From Thermogladius calderae 1633 (lineage in GTDB: Archaea; Thermoproteota; Thermoprotei_A; Sulfolobales; Desulfurococcaceae): DNA of 64,000 nt. Both the position numbers and the translations under genes were made by a program. The notes below the pieces were generated by a model, which saw only the letters and a program-made list of their open reading frames with translations, was not told the DNA's origin and did no database searches. The DNA is taken from contig NC_017954.1 of assembly GCF_000264495.1 (NCBI RefSeq), positions 62,001-126,000 of the forward strand, in the 5' to 3' direction. This document shows, in pieces, positions 33,677 to 41,195 of the stretch (its first letter is position 1; each line of letters starts with the position of its first letter).

Positions 33677-34830
33677 CTCTTGGCAAAGCCGAGGGAGGCC
33701 AGTACTTCCTTGAGGTTCCTGAACAGCTCTTCTATGTCCTCCTGGGTGATGTAGCCCATGTGCCCTATCCTGAACGTGATGTCCCTGACCTTACCGTAGC
33801 CCTTGGCTATCTCTATCCCCCGCTTCCTCAACTCCTCGTATATCACAGGCCCCTTGATACCCGGCGGGTTGTAGACTACTGTTATGGTAGGGCTGTAGTA
33901 GCCTGGCTCGGCGAACAGCTCTAGGCCAAACTCGAGGACTCTTCTCCTTATCGTCTCGGCTCTCTCAGCGTACATCTTGAGCCAGGCATCTTTACCACCC
34001 ATCCGGTCGATGATCCTTAGCATTACGTCCAGCCCTATGATTATCGAGATCGGCGGCGTTGTCGGGGTCGACCACTGCTTCTCTAGGAACTCCCTTATTT
34101 CTAGGAGGTCGAAGTACAGGCCTCTCTCTGGTATCTTTCTGGCCCTCTCGAAGACCTCCTCGCTGACAGCCGCCATGGCCAGCCCTGGCGGGAGTCCAAA
34201 CGCCTTCTGGCTACTGGCGAAGACTAGGTCTATACCCCAAGCGTCCACCTTTATGTCGGCCGCCCCCATCGCCGATACAGCGTCTACAAAAACCAGCTTC
34301 CCGTGCTCCTTTGCGACCTTAGCCAACTCTCTCAGCGGGTTGAGAACGCCGGTGCTCGTCTCGTTGTAGGTTATCGTGACGGCCTCCACGTCCGGGTTCT
34401 TTTTAAGCGCGTCGTCCAGCTCCTCGGGCTTAACAGCCTTGCCCAGCTCCTCCTCGAGAACAACAGGTACTCTCCCGTTCCTCTCCACGGTCTCCTTGTA
34501 CCTGTTACCAAACTCGCCTATCACCGTGACTAGAACCTTACCTCTGGGAGATATCGCGTTCCTCACGCTGGCCTCCATGAAGCCGGTCCCACTGGAGGGT
34601 ATCAGCAGGACTGTGGCCTTATCAGCCTCAAGGAACTTCTTCAGCCTCAGCGTAGCGTCCTTGTGGAGCTCCTGGTACTCCTTAGACCTGTGGCTGAACA
34701 TCTGGAACTTCATTGCCTCCAGCACTTCTGGGAAGCAGGCTACCGGACCTGCTGTAAACAGCCTCATTTTCCTAGGCCACACCAGTTGCTCTACTTCTCT
34801 TACAACGTCCAGGTACATGGGATCCCCCAC
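33673..34830 (-). CDS. Class V aminotransferase (alanine-glyoxylate / serine-pyruvate type)
   Basis: PLP-dependent aminotransferase, 385 residues. N-terminal MRLFTAGPVACFPEVLEAM, SGTGFMEASVRNAISP, the FVDAVSAMGAADI aspartate that contacts the PLP ring nitrogen, and FASSQKAFGLPPGLA with the Schiff-base lysine. This is the AgxT branch; in archaea such proteins supply the amino transfer of serine formation. The four-base overlap with serA strongly supports a joint role in serine biosynthesis. ATG start with GGGG upstream; a TATA-like tract (AAGGTATATTT on the plus strand near 34853) lies before it. Confidence 0.85.
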   Translation of the reverse strand: MGDPMYLDVVREVEQLVWPRKMRLFTAGPVACFPEVLEAMKFQMFSHRSKEYQELHKDATLRLKKFLEADKATVLLIPSSGTGFMEASVRNAISPRGKVLVTVIGEFGNRYKETVERNGRVPVVLEEELGKAVKPEELDDALKKNPDVEAVTITYNETSTGVLNPLRELAKVAKEHGKLVFVDAVSAMGAADIKVDAWGIDLVFASSQKAFGLPPGLAMAAVSEEVFERARKIPERGLYFDLLEIREFLEKQWSTPTTPPISIIIGLDVMLRIIDRMGGKDAWLKMYAERAETIRRRVLEFGLELFAEPGYYSPTITVVYNPPGIKGPVIYEELRKRGIEIAKGYGKVRDITFRIGHMGYITQEDIEELFRNLKEVLASLGFAKR

Positions 34831-35033
34831 CGATTACGTGATATCGAGTGCAAGGTATATTTCCTTTACTACCCCCACGTAGAGTGCGGACAGTAGTCTG
34901 TAGAAGTAGAACAGGGATGCTGCGGTCCCAGTCGCTCCACCTACATCACACACTCAGTCCGTCTCTGCCAGGTCATCCCGTGTGGTAAGATTTTCAAAAC
35001 CGGATTATATATCGTGTAGTAGGATGGTAACAT

Positions 35034-35354
35034 ATGAAGGTCTACTTGAAGACAAGGGCAGGCAAGTGGATACTCGTCAAGGGCTGGCTTAAGCAGGTCT
35101 CCACGAGGTCTGGGAAGAGGACTCAAGGCTATGCCTTACTAGGCGAAGAGACCGACCCTCCCGAGGTCGAGGGTGGGGAGGAACTGGTAATCCCTGCGTC
35201 GGGCTTCTCGAGACTATTGTCAAAGGTCGTCAACGCGGGGGAGGGAGTTGTAGTAGTCGAGCAAGTGGATACAGAGCACCTGCGCGTGCGGGGCAAGAGC
35301 GAGGATGTTAGAAGAGTCGCACAAATAGCGAGAGAGCTGAAGATTGTGGAGTAG
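35034..35354 (+). CDS. Conserved small protein, function unknown
   Basis: 106 residues, beta-rich and acidic: MKVYLKTRAGKWILVKGWLKQV, SGKRTQGYALLGEE, ELVIPASGFSRLLSKV, VVVVEQVDTEHLRVRGKSEDVRRVAQIA. No motif recognised. Preceded by an AT-rich TTATATATCG tract about 30 bases upstream of the ATG, a good TATA position for a near-leaderless message. It stands alone between the divergent aminotransferase and the rightward IMPase-family gene. Confidence 0.55.
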   Translation: MKVYLKTRAGKWILVKGWLKQVSTRSGKRTQGYALLGEETDPPEVEGGEELVIPASGFSRLLSKVVNAGEGVVVVEQVDTEHLRVRGKSEDVRRVAQIARELKIVE

Positions 35355-35449
35355 GGCTCCTCCACGGGTTGGTTTAAATACGCCCGATCCTACATCTTAG
35401 ATAAATTAATACAGGCAGGCCTAGGTTTTGTCGGAGACGAGGCGTTTCA

Positions 35450-36232
35450 ATGGACGTTCTGGGGCTGAGGAGTGAGGTAGGCTGGATAGGGACAGAGCTA
35501 GTCCGCTTCCTGCGGGAGAACATAGGTAGAGCTGAGCTGGGCAGGGAGATTGGAAGAGGGATTACAGGGGACACGACTAGGAAAATAGACTTGATGGCAG
35601 AGGAGTATCTTGTAGATCTCTTCAAGTCCAAGGGGATCAACGCGTGGGTCTTGAGCGAGGAGAGGGGGCTCTACGAGATCGCTAGAAACCCAGACTACCT
35701 GGTCCTGGCCGACCCTCTGGATGGCAGTTTGAACTACGTGCTTGAGATACCCTTTTCAGCCGTCTCTATAGCCGTGTACCCCATGAGCGAGCTAAGTTAC
35801 GGGAGGGTCGTCTACGGTTTCGTCTCCAACGTGTTCAGGGACGAGAAATACGAGTACTTCAACGGAGTTGTCTACTTGAACAATGAGGAGTACAAATTCT
35901 CTGCGAGGGGCAAGGGGCTTATCTGCATCCACACGATCAACCCAAGGCTGGTAGAGAAGATAAGGAAGTTCGTCTTAGACAAAGGCGGGAGACCTAAGTT
36001 GAGAACGCTGGGCGCTGCCTCGCTTGAAGTCCTCTACACGGCTATAGGGAAGATGGAGTACTACATAAACGACATCGGTAAACTGAGAATAAACGACATC
36101 GCAGTAGGGCTGGCTGTAGCAGTGAATAGGGGGTTGAGGGTCATACTGAGGCCTCCGCTTAATAGGATCAGCCCCACGAGCATAACCGTCCTCGACGAGG
36201 TCTGGATCACGCCGGGTGAATACGGGCCGTAA
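35450..36232 (+). CDS. Inositol monophosphatase / fructose-1,6-bisphosphatase family
   Basis: Mg-dependent Li-sensitive-type phosphatase fold, 260 residues. Motif order: TRKIDLMAEEYL, SEERGLYE (metal ligand Glu), LADPLDGSLNYV (the DPxDGT/S metal site), and RTLGAASLEVLYTA, with the final INDIA taking the place of the usual WDxAAG, i.e. the tryptophan and glycine of that third motif are lost but the metal-ligand Asp remains. Archaeal members often hydrolyse both inositol 1-phosphate and FBP. ATG start; single gene unit. Confidence 0.8.
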   Translation: MDVLGLRSEVGWIGTELVRFLRENIGRAELGREIGRGITGDTTRKIDLMAEEYLVDLFKSKGINAWVLSEERGLYEIARNPDYLVLADPLDGSLNYVLEIPFSAVSIAVYPMSELSYGRVVYGFVSNVFRDEKYEYFNGVVYLNNEEYKFSARGKGLICIHTINPRLVEKIRKFVLDKGGRPKLRTLGAASLEVLYTAIGKMEYYINDIGKLRINDIAVGLAVAVNRGLRVILRPPLNRISPTSITVLDEVWITPGEYGP

Positions 36233-36269
36233 AGAAGGTTGGTTCTCTCAACTTTGTTCGCCCGCTAAA

Positions 36270-37382
36270 TCAGGCCTCTAAGACCTGGCTAAGACTCGAG
36301 GACAACACCCTGGCACCCCTCTCGTCTACAAGCACGTCCTCTTCTATCCTAACCCCGACAACGCCGGGTATGTAGACACCTGGCTCGATCGTGAACACCA
36401 TGTTCTTCTCTAGCACAGTCTCGTGGCCGACTCTAAGGTAGGGCGGCTCGTGGACTACAACGCCGATTCCGTGTCCAAGTCCGTGTATAAACCTCTCCTT
36501 CAGCCCGTGCCTCTCCACGACAGCTATAGCCCTCTCCGCCACCTCGCCGGCTTTAACGCCCGGGTGTACGTAGTCGAGCGACTCGGAGACCGCCTCGACT
36601 ACCACATCGACCAGCCGCTTGAACTCGCCCGGTATACTCCCAACCTTTACGACCCTCGTGAGGTCGCTGCACCTCCCGCCGATTCTCACCCCGACGTCTA
36701 TCACTATTAGGTCGCCCTGCTTCACCTTCGCAGTTGTAGGTGTGTTGTGGGGGTAGCTGTTGTTGGGAGAGGTGGATACTATGAGAGGGAAGGCGTAGTC
36801 CTCGACCCCCATCTTCCTGACAGCCCCCTCGAAGACGCCCGCGAGCTCCGCCTCGGATACTCCCACGTCGACCGAGTCGACCACAGCCCTAATGCCCTGG
36901 ATCGTGACGTCGACGGCTCTCTTTATCAGCTCTATCTCCCAGTCCTCCTTGACCATCCTGTACTTAGATACGTCGTCCGACACGTCGACATACTCTCCCA
37001 GGCTCCTCATGACGACCCCCATTAAAGGTGATGTGAACCGCGCGTCGAGCCCGACCTTACCACCCCCCGCAAGGGTCTTAACCAGCTCGGCCCAGTCCTT
37101 GTTGACGACACGCGCATCAGACGGCTTCAGGGTCTTCGAGAGCCCGTAGACCTCTACACCAGAGGCCTCGAGAGAGTCCCTGTACCTGTAGTAGTCTAGG
37201 AGCGGGGTGTACACCTGCGTAGACCTCCTCCGGCGGTCGTAAAACAGTAAGACGATCCCGTCGGCTAGGGACTTAACACCGGTAAAGTACTCGACGTTCT
37301 CCGGCGACACTATAATGACGGCGTCCAGCCCGCGTCTCTCCGCTATCTCCTCCACTTTCCAGAGCATGCTTCTCAAAAACAA
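36270..37382 (-). CDS. pepQ: Xaa-Pro dipeptidase/aminopeptidase, M24 family
   Basis: Pita-bread metallopeptidase of 370 residues: creatinase-like N-terminal domain up to ~130, then the metal site ligands in IVIDVGVRIGGRCSDLTR (two Asp), HGLGHGIGVVVHEPP (His), FTIEPGVYIPG (Glu) and VRIEEDVLV (Glu). Cleaves Xaa-Pro bonds in cytoplasmic peptides. ATG start. It points toward the IMPase-family gene and diverges from the small zinc-binding gene to its right. Confidence 0.9.
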   Translation of the reverse strand: MFLRSMLWKVEEIAERRGLDAVIIVSPENVEYFTGVKSLADGIVLLFYDRRRRSTQVYTPLLDYYRYRDSLEASGVEVYGLSKTLKPSDARVVNKDWAELVKTLAGGGKVGLDARFTSPLMGVVMRSLGEYVDVSDDVSKYRMVKEDWEIELIKRAVDVTIQGIRAVVDSVDVGVSEAELAGVFEGAVRKMGVEDYAFPLIVSTSPNNSYPHNTPTTAKVKQGDLIVIDVGVRIGGRCSDLTRVVKVGSIPGEFKRLVDVVVEAVSESLDYVHPGVKAGEVAERAIAVVERHGLKERFIHGLGHGIGVVVHEPPYLRVGHETVLEKNMVFTIEPGVYIPGVVGVRIEEDVLVDERGARVLSSSLSQVLEA

Positions 37383-37476
37383 CCCCTCAGCGTACAGTAT
37401 TCCTGCGTTATTTTAATAATGCTTTTCTCGCCGATCTTAATAAGCGCTAAATCGACTAGGTTTTACAAGTGAGAAC

Positions 37477-37701
37477 ATGGCCCAGGTGACGAGGACCGAG
37501 AACGGCTACCTTTGCAGGAGAGACGGTAGCCTGATGTATGTCGTCTACGAGTCGGAGAAGACCATGGACAACAAGCTTAGGGTCTCTATAGCCTACAAGT
37601 GTCCTGTCTGCGGCTTCAGAGTGGAGACGGAGACACTGGAGATGACTAGGGGGCGGGACTCGTATACGTTGACCAGGACTGTCAGGAGGCTGCCAGCCTA
37701 G
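37477..37701 (+). CDS. Small conserved protein with a CPVC knuckle
   Basis: 74 residues with one clear CxxC (CPVCGF, near residue 45) and an isolated Cys at YLCRRDG (residue 14). Possibly a small zinc-binding or OB-like protein; the alternating hydrophobic/charged residues (RVSIAYKCPVCGFRVETETLEM) suggest a beta hairpin around the knuckle. No named family. ATG start ~28 bases after TTTTACAAG-type AT-rich sequence. Neighbours are an M24 peptidase (divergent) and an FHA protein (downstream). Confidence 0.55.
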   Translation: MAQVTRTENGYLCRRDGSLMYVVYESEKTMDNKLRVSIAYKCPVCGFRVETETLEMTRGRDSYTLTRTVRRLPA

Positions 37702-37817
37702 CAAGCGCAGTCGCGCGCGGCGTGTACAGCTAGAAAGATTAATTTACCAATTTTCTTTAATCAATCATATTGCATAAAAATTAAGTAGGTGGAATATTTT
37801 ATTGAGAGGCGTTTAAA

Positions 37818-38153
37818 TTGTTCAGAAGGAAGGTAAAGAAAACAGGGAAGGTCATCGAGCTGACTTTAACCGAGTCGCCGCACCCCCTTCCCGCGGTGAG
37901 CTGGGAGTTTCCCCCAGGGGAGTACGTTTTAGGCCGTAACCCCACGTGTGACGTCGTGTTACTAGACCCTACTGTGTCGAGGCTACACGCGAGGATATAC
38001 TTCAGTGACGGAGAGTGGTTTATCGAGGATTTGGGTAGCACTAACGGGACTGTTGTTGACGGGGTGGAGATCAAGGGTAAAGGGCCGGTCAGACTAAAAG
38101 ACGGCAGTAGGGTTGTTGTCGGGAAGTCCGTACTAGTTGTTAAGTTCAAGTAG
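37818..38153 (+). CDS. FHA-domain phosphothreonine-binding protein
   Basis: 111 residues that are essentially one forkhead-associated domain. It shows the four conserved spots in order: GRNPTCDV, SRLHARI, DLGSTNGT and a closing V strand. FHA domains bind phosphothreonine peptides. The start is a TTG (MFRRKVKK). It lies 13 bases upstream of a Ser/Thr kinase gene on the same strand, so the natural reading is that the kinase phosphorylates partners that the FHA protein docks onto, or the kinase itself. Confidence 0.88.
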   Translation: MFRRKVKKTGKVIELTLTESPHPLPAVSWEFPPGEYVLGRNPTCDVVLLDPTVSRLHARIYFSDGEWFIEDLGSTNGTVVDGVEIKGKGPVRLKDGSRVVVGKSVLVVKFK

Positions 38154-38166
38154 GGACAGATGAGGT

Positions 38167-39759
38167 ATGGTGCTCAAAGAGTACGCTAATATCGAGGAGT
38201 TGAGCGATATCCTAGGCGACCCTCTTCAGATATCTAGACTTCTACTGAGGATAAAGTTCGAGGTAGCTAACAAGAGGGCGCCGTTTAACGAAGCCCTCGG
38301 CGAACTCGAGAGGACGGCTAAGTCTAGTATCAAGGACCACCAGGCGGTCTACTTCCTGCTGAGACACGAGGAGAGGAGTAGGGTCATCAGGGGTGTTCTC
38401 GTCGGGGACTACGTGATAGCTTTGACGGTCGAAGAAGGCGGGGTTATCAGGCTGAAGGGTAAAGCAGCCTTCAGCGAGGTGGCGACCTCCTACAAAGCCT
38501 CGAACCCGGTGATCAAGGTTAGCTACGCTAGGATAACACCCGACGTTGTAAAGGATACACCCATCGAAAACTACCTGAGGGAGATCATAAGCAGGGTGTC
38601 CGAGGAGAAGCCACCTAACATATGGGTGGGAAGGCTACTCTACGACTACAAGGTAGTCGAGGCGGTGTCGGACAAGGGCGGTTTCACCTACGTTTTGAAA
38701 ACCGTGGGGAAAGACGGGCTGACATACGTCTTCAAGATACCCAGGGACAAGCTACCCAACGGGACACTACTCGCTCTCTCAGGCCCCGAGAAGATCAGCG
38801 ATTTCATGAGGAGCTACATTAACGTGCTCCAGGTGTGTCACCCTGACAAGGAAGAGATCGCGAGGTTTTTGGCGAGGGCGGGGCTTGGGGAGGCTTTGTA
38901 CAACGAGCTCAGCCTGTATAAGAAGTACGTTTTATGCCCTCACGGATTCGTACTCACACAGGAGACCTACGACGCCGACTCGTACATCGATAACCCGCCT
39001 GTGATCATAGAACCCTTCGCCGACCTGGGCGACTTGCAAGACTACGTCAGTAGGAGAGGGGTGGACGCGAAGTTTATCGCCAGCGTGGGGCTGAGAGTAG
39101 CGGGGGCTCTAGCACTAGCACACGCGCTCAGCATACTACACCTCGACGTGAAGCCGCACAACATCCTACTGAGGAGCGACCCTAAGGAGCCCTACGGTGT
39201 CCGGCCTTACATCAGCGACTTCGCTAGTACGGGTAGGGCTGTTGAGGGGTGGTATAAGCCCACGAGGCTCACACCGGAGTTCGCGGACCCGCTATCCCTC
39301 CTAGAGATGAGGGCCGGGTTTGACTACGACGTGTACTCGCTGGGGTTGACTCTTCTGACAACGCTGACATCCAAGAAACTCCCCCACAGGACACTGGTCA
39401 ACCTCCTAGCACTAAAGTACGTGTATGGGATGGACATCAGCGTAGAACCCTTCCTCCTCGACTACCCCGCGTTGGCTACTTTCCATAAGGAGGTAGAGCC
39501 TTTGTTCAAGAGCCTGGCCGAGGGCAGGGTCAGGGTTGGAGAGCTTGTCGAGAGGGTGATCCCGCTGGTCTTAGACCGCGACAAGATATCCATGGACGTG
39601 CTGTCGAGAGAGGTCGATAAAGACCTCTTCGCACTCCTATCCAAAACCATCACCCTTAAGAGAGAGGACAGGTTCAAGAACGCGCTGGAGTTCTGGCTGA
39701 GCTTCAAGAAACTGCTACAGGATAAGAAGTGGGAGGACGCGATTCCCAAGCCCTCGTGA
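38167..39759 (+). CDS. Ser/Thr protein kinase with large N-terminal extension
   Basis: 530 residues. Eukaryotic-type kinase core from ~170: GFTYVLKTV, ATP-lysine K190 in TYVFKIP, catalytic loop HLDVKPHNIL at 325-334 (Asp 327), DFA instead of DFG at 351-353, and YDVYSLGLTLLTTL (the DxxxxG helix). The first ~165 residues have no clear motif and may bind a ligand or the FHA partner; the last ~100 residues are helical. ATG with GGGACAGATGAGG before it. Paired with the FHA gene 13 bases upstream. Unusual Ala at the DFG glycine could change regulation. Confidence 0.8.
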   Translation: MVLKEYANIEELSDILGDPLQISRLLLRIKFEVANKRAPFNEALGELERTAKSSIKDHQAVYFLLRHEERSRVIRGVLVGDYVIALTVEEGGVIRLKGKAAFSEVATSYKASNPVIKVSYARITPDVVKDTPIENYLREIISRVSEEKPPNIWVGRLLYDYKVVEAVSDKGGFTYVLKTVGKDGLTYVFKIPRDKLPNGTLLALSGPEKISDFMRSYINVLQVCHPDKEEIARFLARAGLGEALYNELSLYKKYVLCPHGFVLTQETYDADSYIDNPPVIIEPFADLGDLQDYVSRRGVDAKFIASVGLRVAGALALAHALSILHLDVKPHNILLRSDPKEPYGVRPYISDFASTGRAVEGWYKPTRLTPEFADPLSLLEMRAGFDYDVYSLGLTLLTTLTSKKLPHRTLVNLLALKYVYGMDISVEPFLLDYPALATFHKEVEPLFKSLAEGRVRVGELVERVIPLVLDRDKISMDVLSREVDKDLFALLSKTITLKREDRFKNALEFWLSFKKLLQDKKWEDAIPKPS

Positions 39760-39821
39760 ACTACGAGGCTACCGGCTACGCCATGCTCCATGCTATGTTA
39801 GAATAGAAGGTTGGGTTTCCA

Positions 39822-39895
39822 AGCCGCGGCCGGGATTCGAACCCGGGACCTCTGCCTTACCAGGGCAGCGCTCCACCAGGCTGAGCTACCGCGGC
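39822..39895 (-). tRNA. tRNA-Thr(GGT)
   Basis: Minus-strand acceptor GCCGCGG (39895-39889) pairs with CCGCGGC (39829-39823), discriminator T. Anticodon stem CTGCC/GGCAG, loop CTGGTAA, anticodon GGT. T loop TTCGAAT. No intron. Confidence 0.92.
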
Positions 39896-39960
39896 TCTTT
39901 AATTGTTAATAATGTAGCGAGATTTAAAACTTGCTAGCCTTACAGGACCTACGTAGGAGT

Positions 39961-40146
39961 TTAGCTCGTCTTAGCAGCTGTCCTGACAGCTTTCTTGGGC
40001 CTCAGTGTACCCACCGAGTGGCATCTCCGGCACTTGGTCGCACCAGGCGGGTTTAACGCGCCGCACCTACGGCATACAGTCTTGTTGAGCACTCTGTCGT
40101 AGACGATCTTCAGCTTGACTGGGTCGTTGATCGGCGTAAGCACCAC
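39961..40146 (-). CDS. rpl40e: Large-subunit ribosomal protein eL40
   Basis: A 61-residue zinc ribbon: after [20 protein letters not shown] comes the four-cysteine motif [20 protein letters not shown], then a basic tail ending in [13 protein letters not shown]. This is the archaeal/eukaryal eL40. GTG start at 40146, with a second GTG directly after it. It stands between tRNA-Thr and a nucleotidyltransferase gene; AT-rich sequence upstream (TTTAAAACTT region) supplies a promoter for the transcript. Confidence 0.93.
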   Translation of the reverse strand: MVLTPINDPVKLKIVYDRVLNKTVCRRCGALNPPGATKCRRCHSVGTLRPKKAVRTAAKTS

Positions 40147-40173
40147 CTCTAGCGTCTAATTGTTCGAGGGGGT

Positions 40174-40731
40174 TTAAAACTTAAAGCCTACGCTCCTCAG
40201 CCTCTCGGCTATGTCCTCCGACTCCTCGGGGAAGTAGCTTAGTGTAGTTTCGAGTAGGCTCGTATTCAGCTTACCGAGCTGCCTGTAGTAGTTTCTAAGC
40301 TTGTCCAAGTCTACTCCCTGCCTAGCCTTCAGTACAAAGTACTGCTCGGGGTGTAGAACCCTCACTTTAACCCCATTTATAGAGGCCTGCCGCGTGTTGG
40401 CAACTACTTCATCCGGTATATTGAAGTCCATGATGTTCTCGTAGAGCTCGACCTCTACTGTCTCACCTTCAACGTTAGCGATCAGCTTTAGTGTGCCCAG
40501 CTCTGTTAAACCGACCTCCCACCCCTCCTCCGCGGCTAGGCTCCGGTAGAAGTCCTCGTTTGCGACAGGACTGGGCTCTATGACAAAGAGGTCCAAGTCG
40601 CCCTCGAAAACGTCCTTGTTTAGTGCGAGCTCTACAGCTGTACTACCTATCACAACGAACTCGACGCCCCTCTTACTGATTTTCTCGACAACCCTTGCCA
40701 GGGCCTTTCTACTAAAGGACACTACCACCAC
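40174..40731 (-). CDS. Nucleotidyltransferase-fold protein
   Basis: 185 residues with the polymerase-beta-type motif VVIGSTAVELALN followed by GDLDLFVIE: G-S-x9-DxD, the nucleotidyltransferase active site. The middle has EVELYENIMDF and a VLHPEQYFVLKARQGVDLDKL segment seen in AbiEii/DUF-type solo nucleotidyltransferases. In some systems such proteins are toxins of toxin-antitoxin pairs, but no clear antitoxin is here; a 26-codon frame (40732-40812) ends directly before its GTG start. Function left open. Confidence 0.65.
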   Translation of the reverse strand: MVVVSFSRKALARVVEKISKRGVEFVVIGSTAVELALNKDVFEGDLDLFVIEPSPVANEDFYRSLAAEEGWEVGLTELGTLKLIANVEGETVEVELYENIMDFNIPDEVVANTRQASINGVKVRVLHPEQYFVLKARQGVDLDKLRNYYRQLGKLNTSLLETTLSYFPEESEDIAERLRSVGFKF

Positions 40732-40812
40732 CTACTCTTCGCTAAACATCCCCTCGGATACCTCATTATCGGCTATTAAGGTTTTATGCCCATTCTTAGT
40801 TATGTTACTCAA
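40732..40812 (-). CDS. Possible 26-residue leader peptide (low confidence)
   Basis: Minus-strand frame from TTG 40812: MSNITKNGHKTLIADNEVS and so on, ending in GAA GAG TAG immediately before the GTG of the nucleotidyltransferase gene. The perfect abutment and charged composition hint at a translated leader or a short antitoxin-like peptide, but 26 codons could easily be chance. Confidence 0.2.
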   Translation of the reverse strand: MSNITKNGHKTLIADNEVSEGMFSEE

Positions 40813-41195
40813 CCTTTGATGCCTACCAGGCTGCCCTCTTTATTCAGAATAAACAAAAACAACGCAGGGGCTCCCCGAAATAGTGAAGCTGAGTACTCTT
40901 GTATGTGTAAAATGGCCTCCACCTGTTTCGATACTAGCATGGAAAGCGCTAGTAGAGTCGACCGTGGAGACGATACTGTACCTCGAGAACGAGTAGGCTC
41001 TTTACCCAGCCTCAGATAACCCTATTAAGCCGTCTCCTTGACCACGTCGCCCGTGGACTCGCACCCGCCCTATTCAAGTCAAGGCAACTATATAACAGGT
41101 TGTATACGAGAACCTCCAGACTACTGTTCGACCGATGCGGATAATCCTAGACGACGTCCTGGCACGGGATGTCTAAGCCGACGCTTCTCGGCGGG
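40813..41195. other. Spacer without recognised genes
   Basis: A 380-base region of mixed composition. A TATATAACAGG stretch near 41090 resembles a promoter element and two short frames can be drawn, but none shows archaeal codon bias or a family match. No tRNA or C/D box structure found. Confidence 0.3.
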
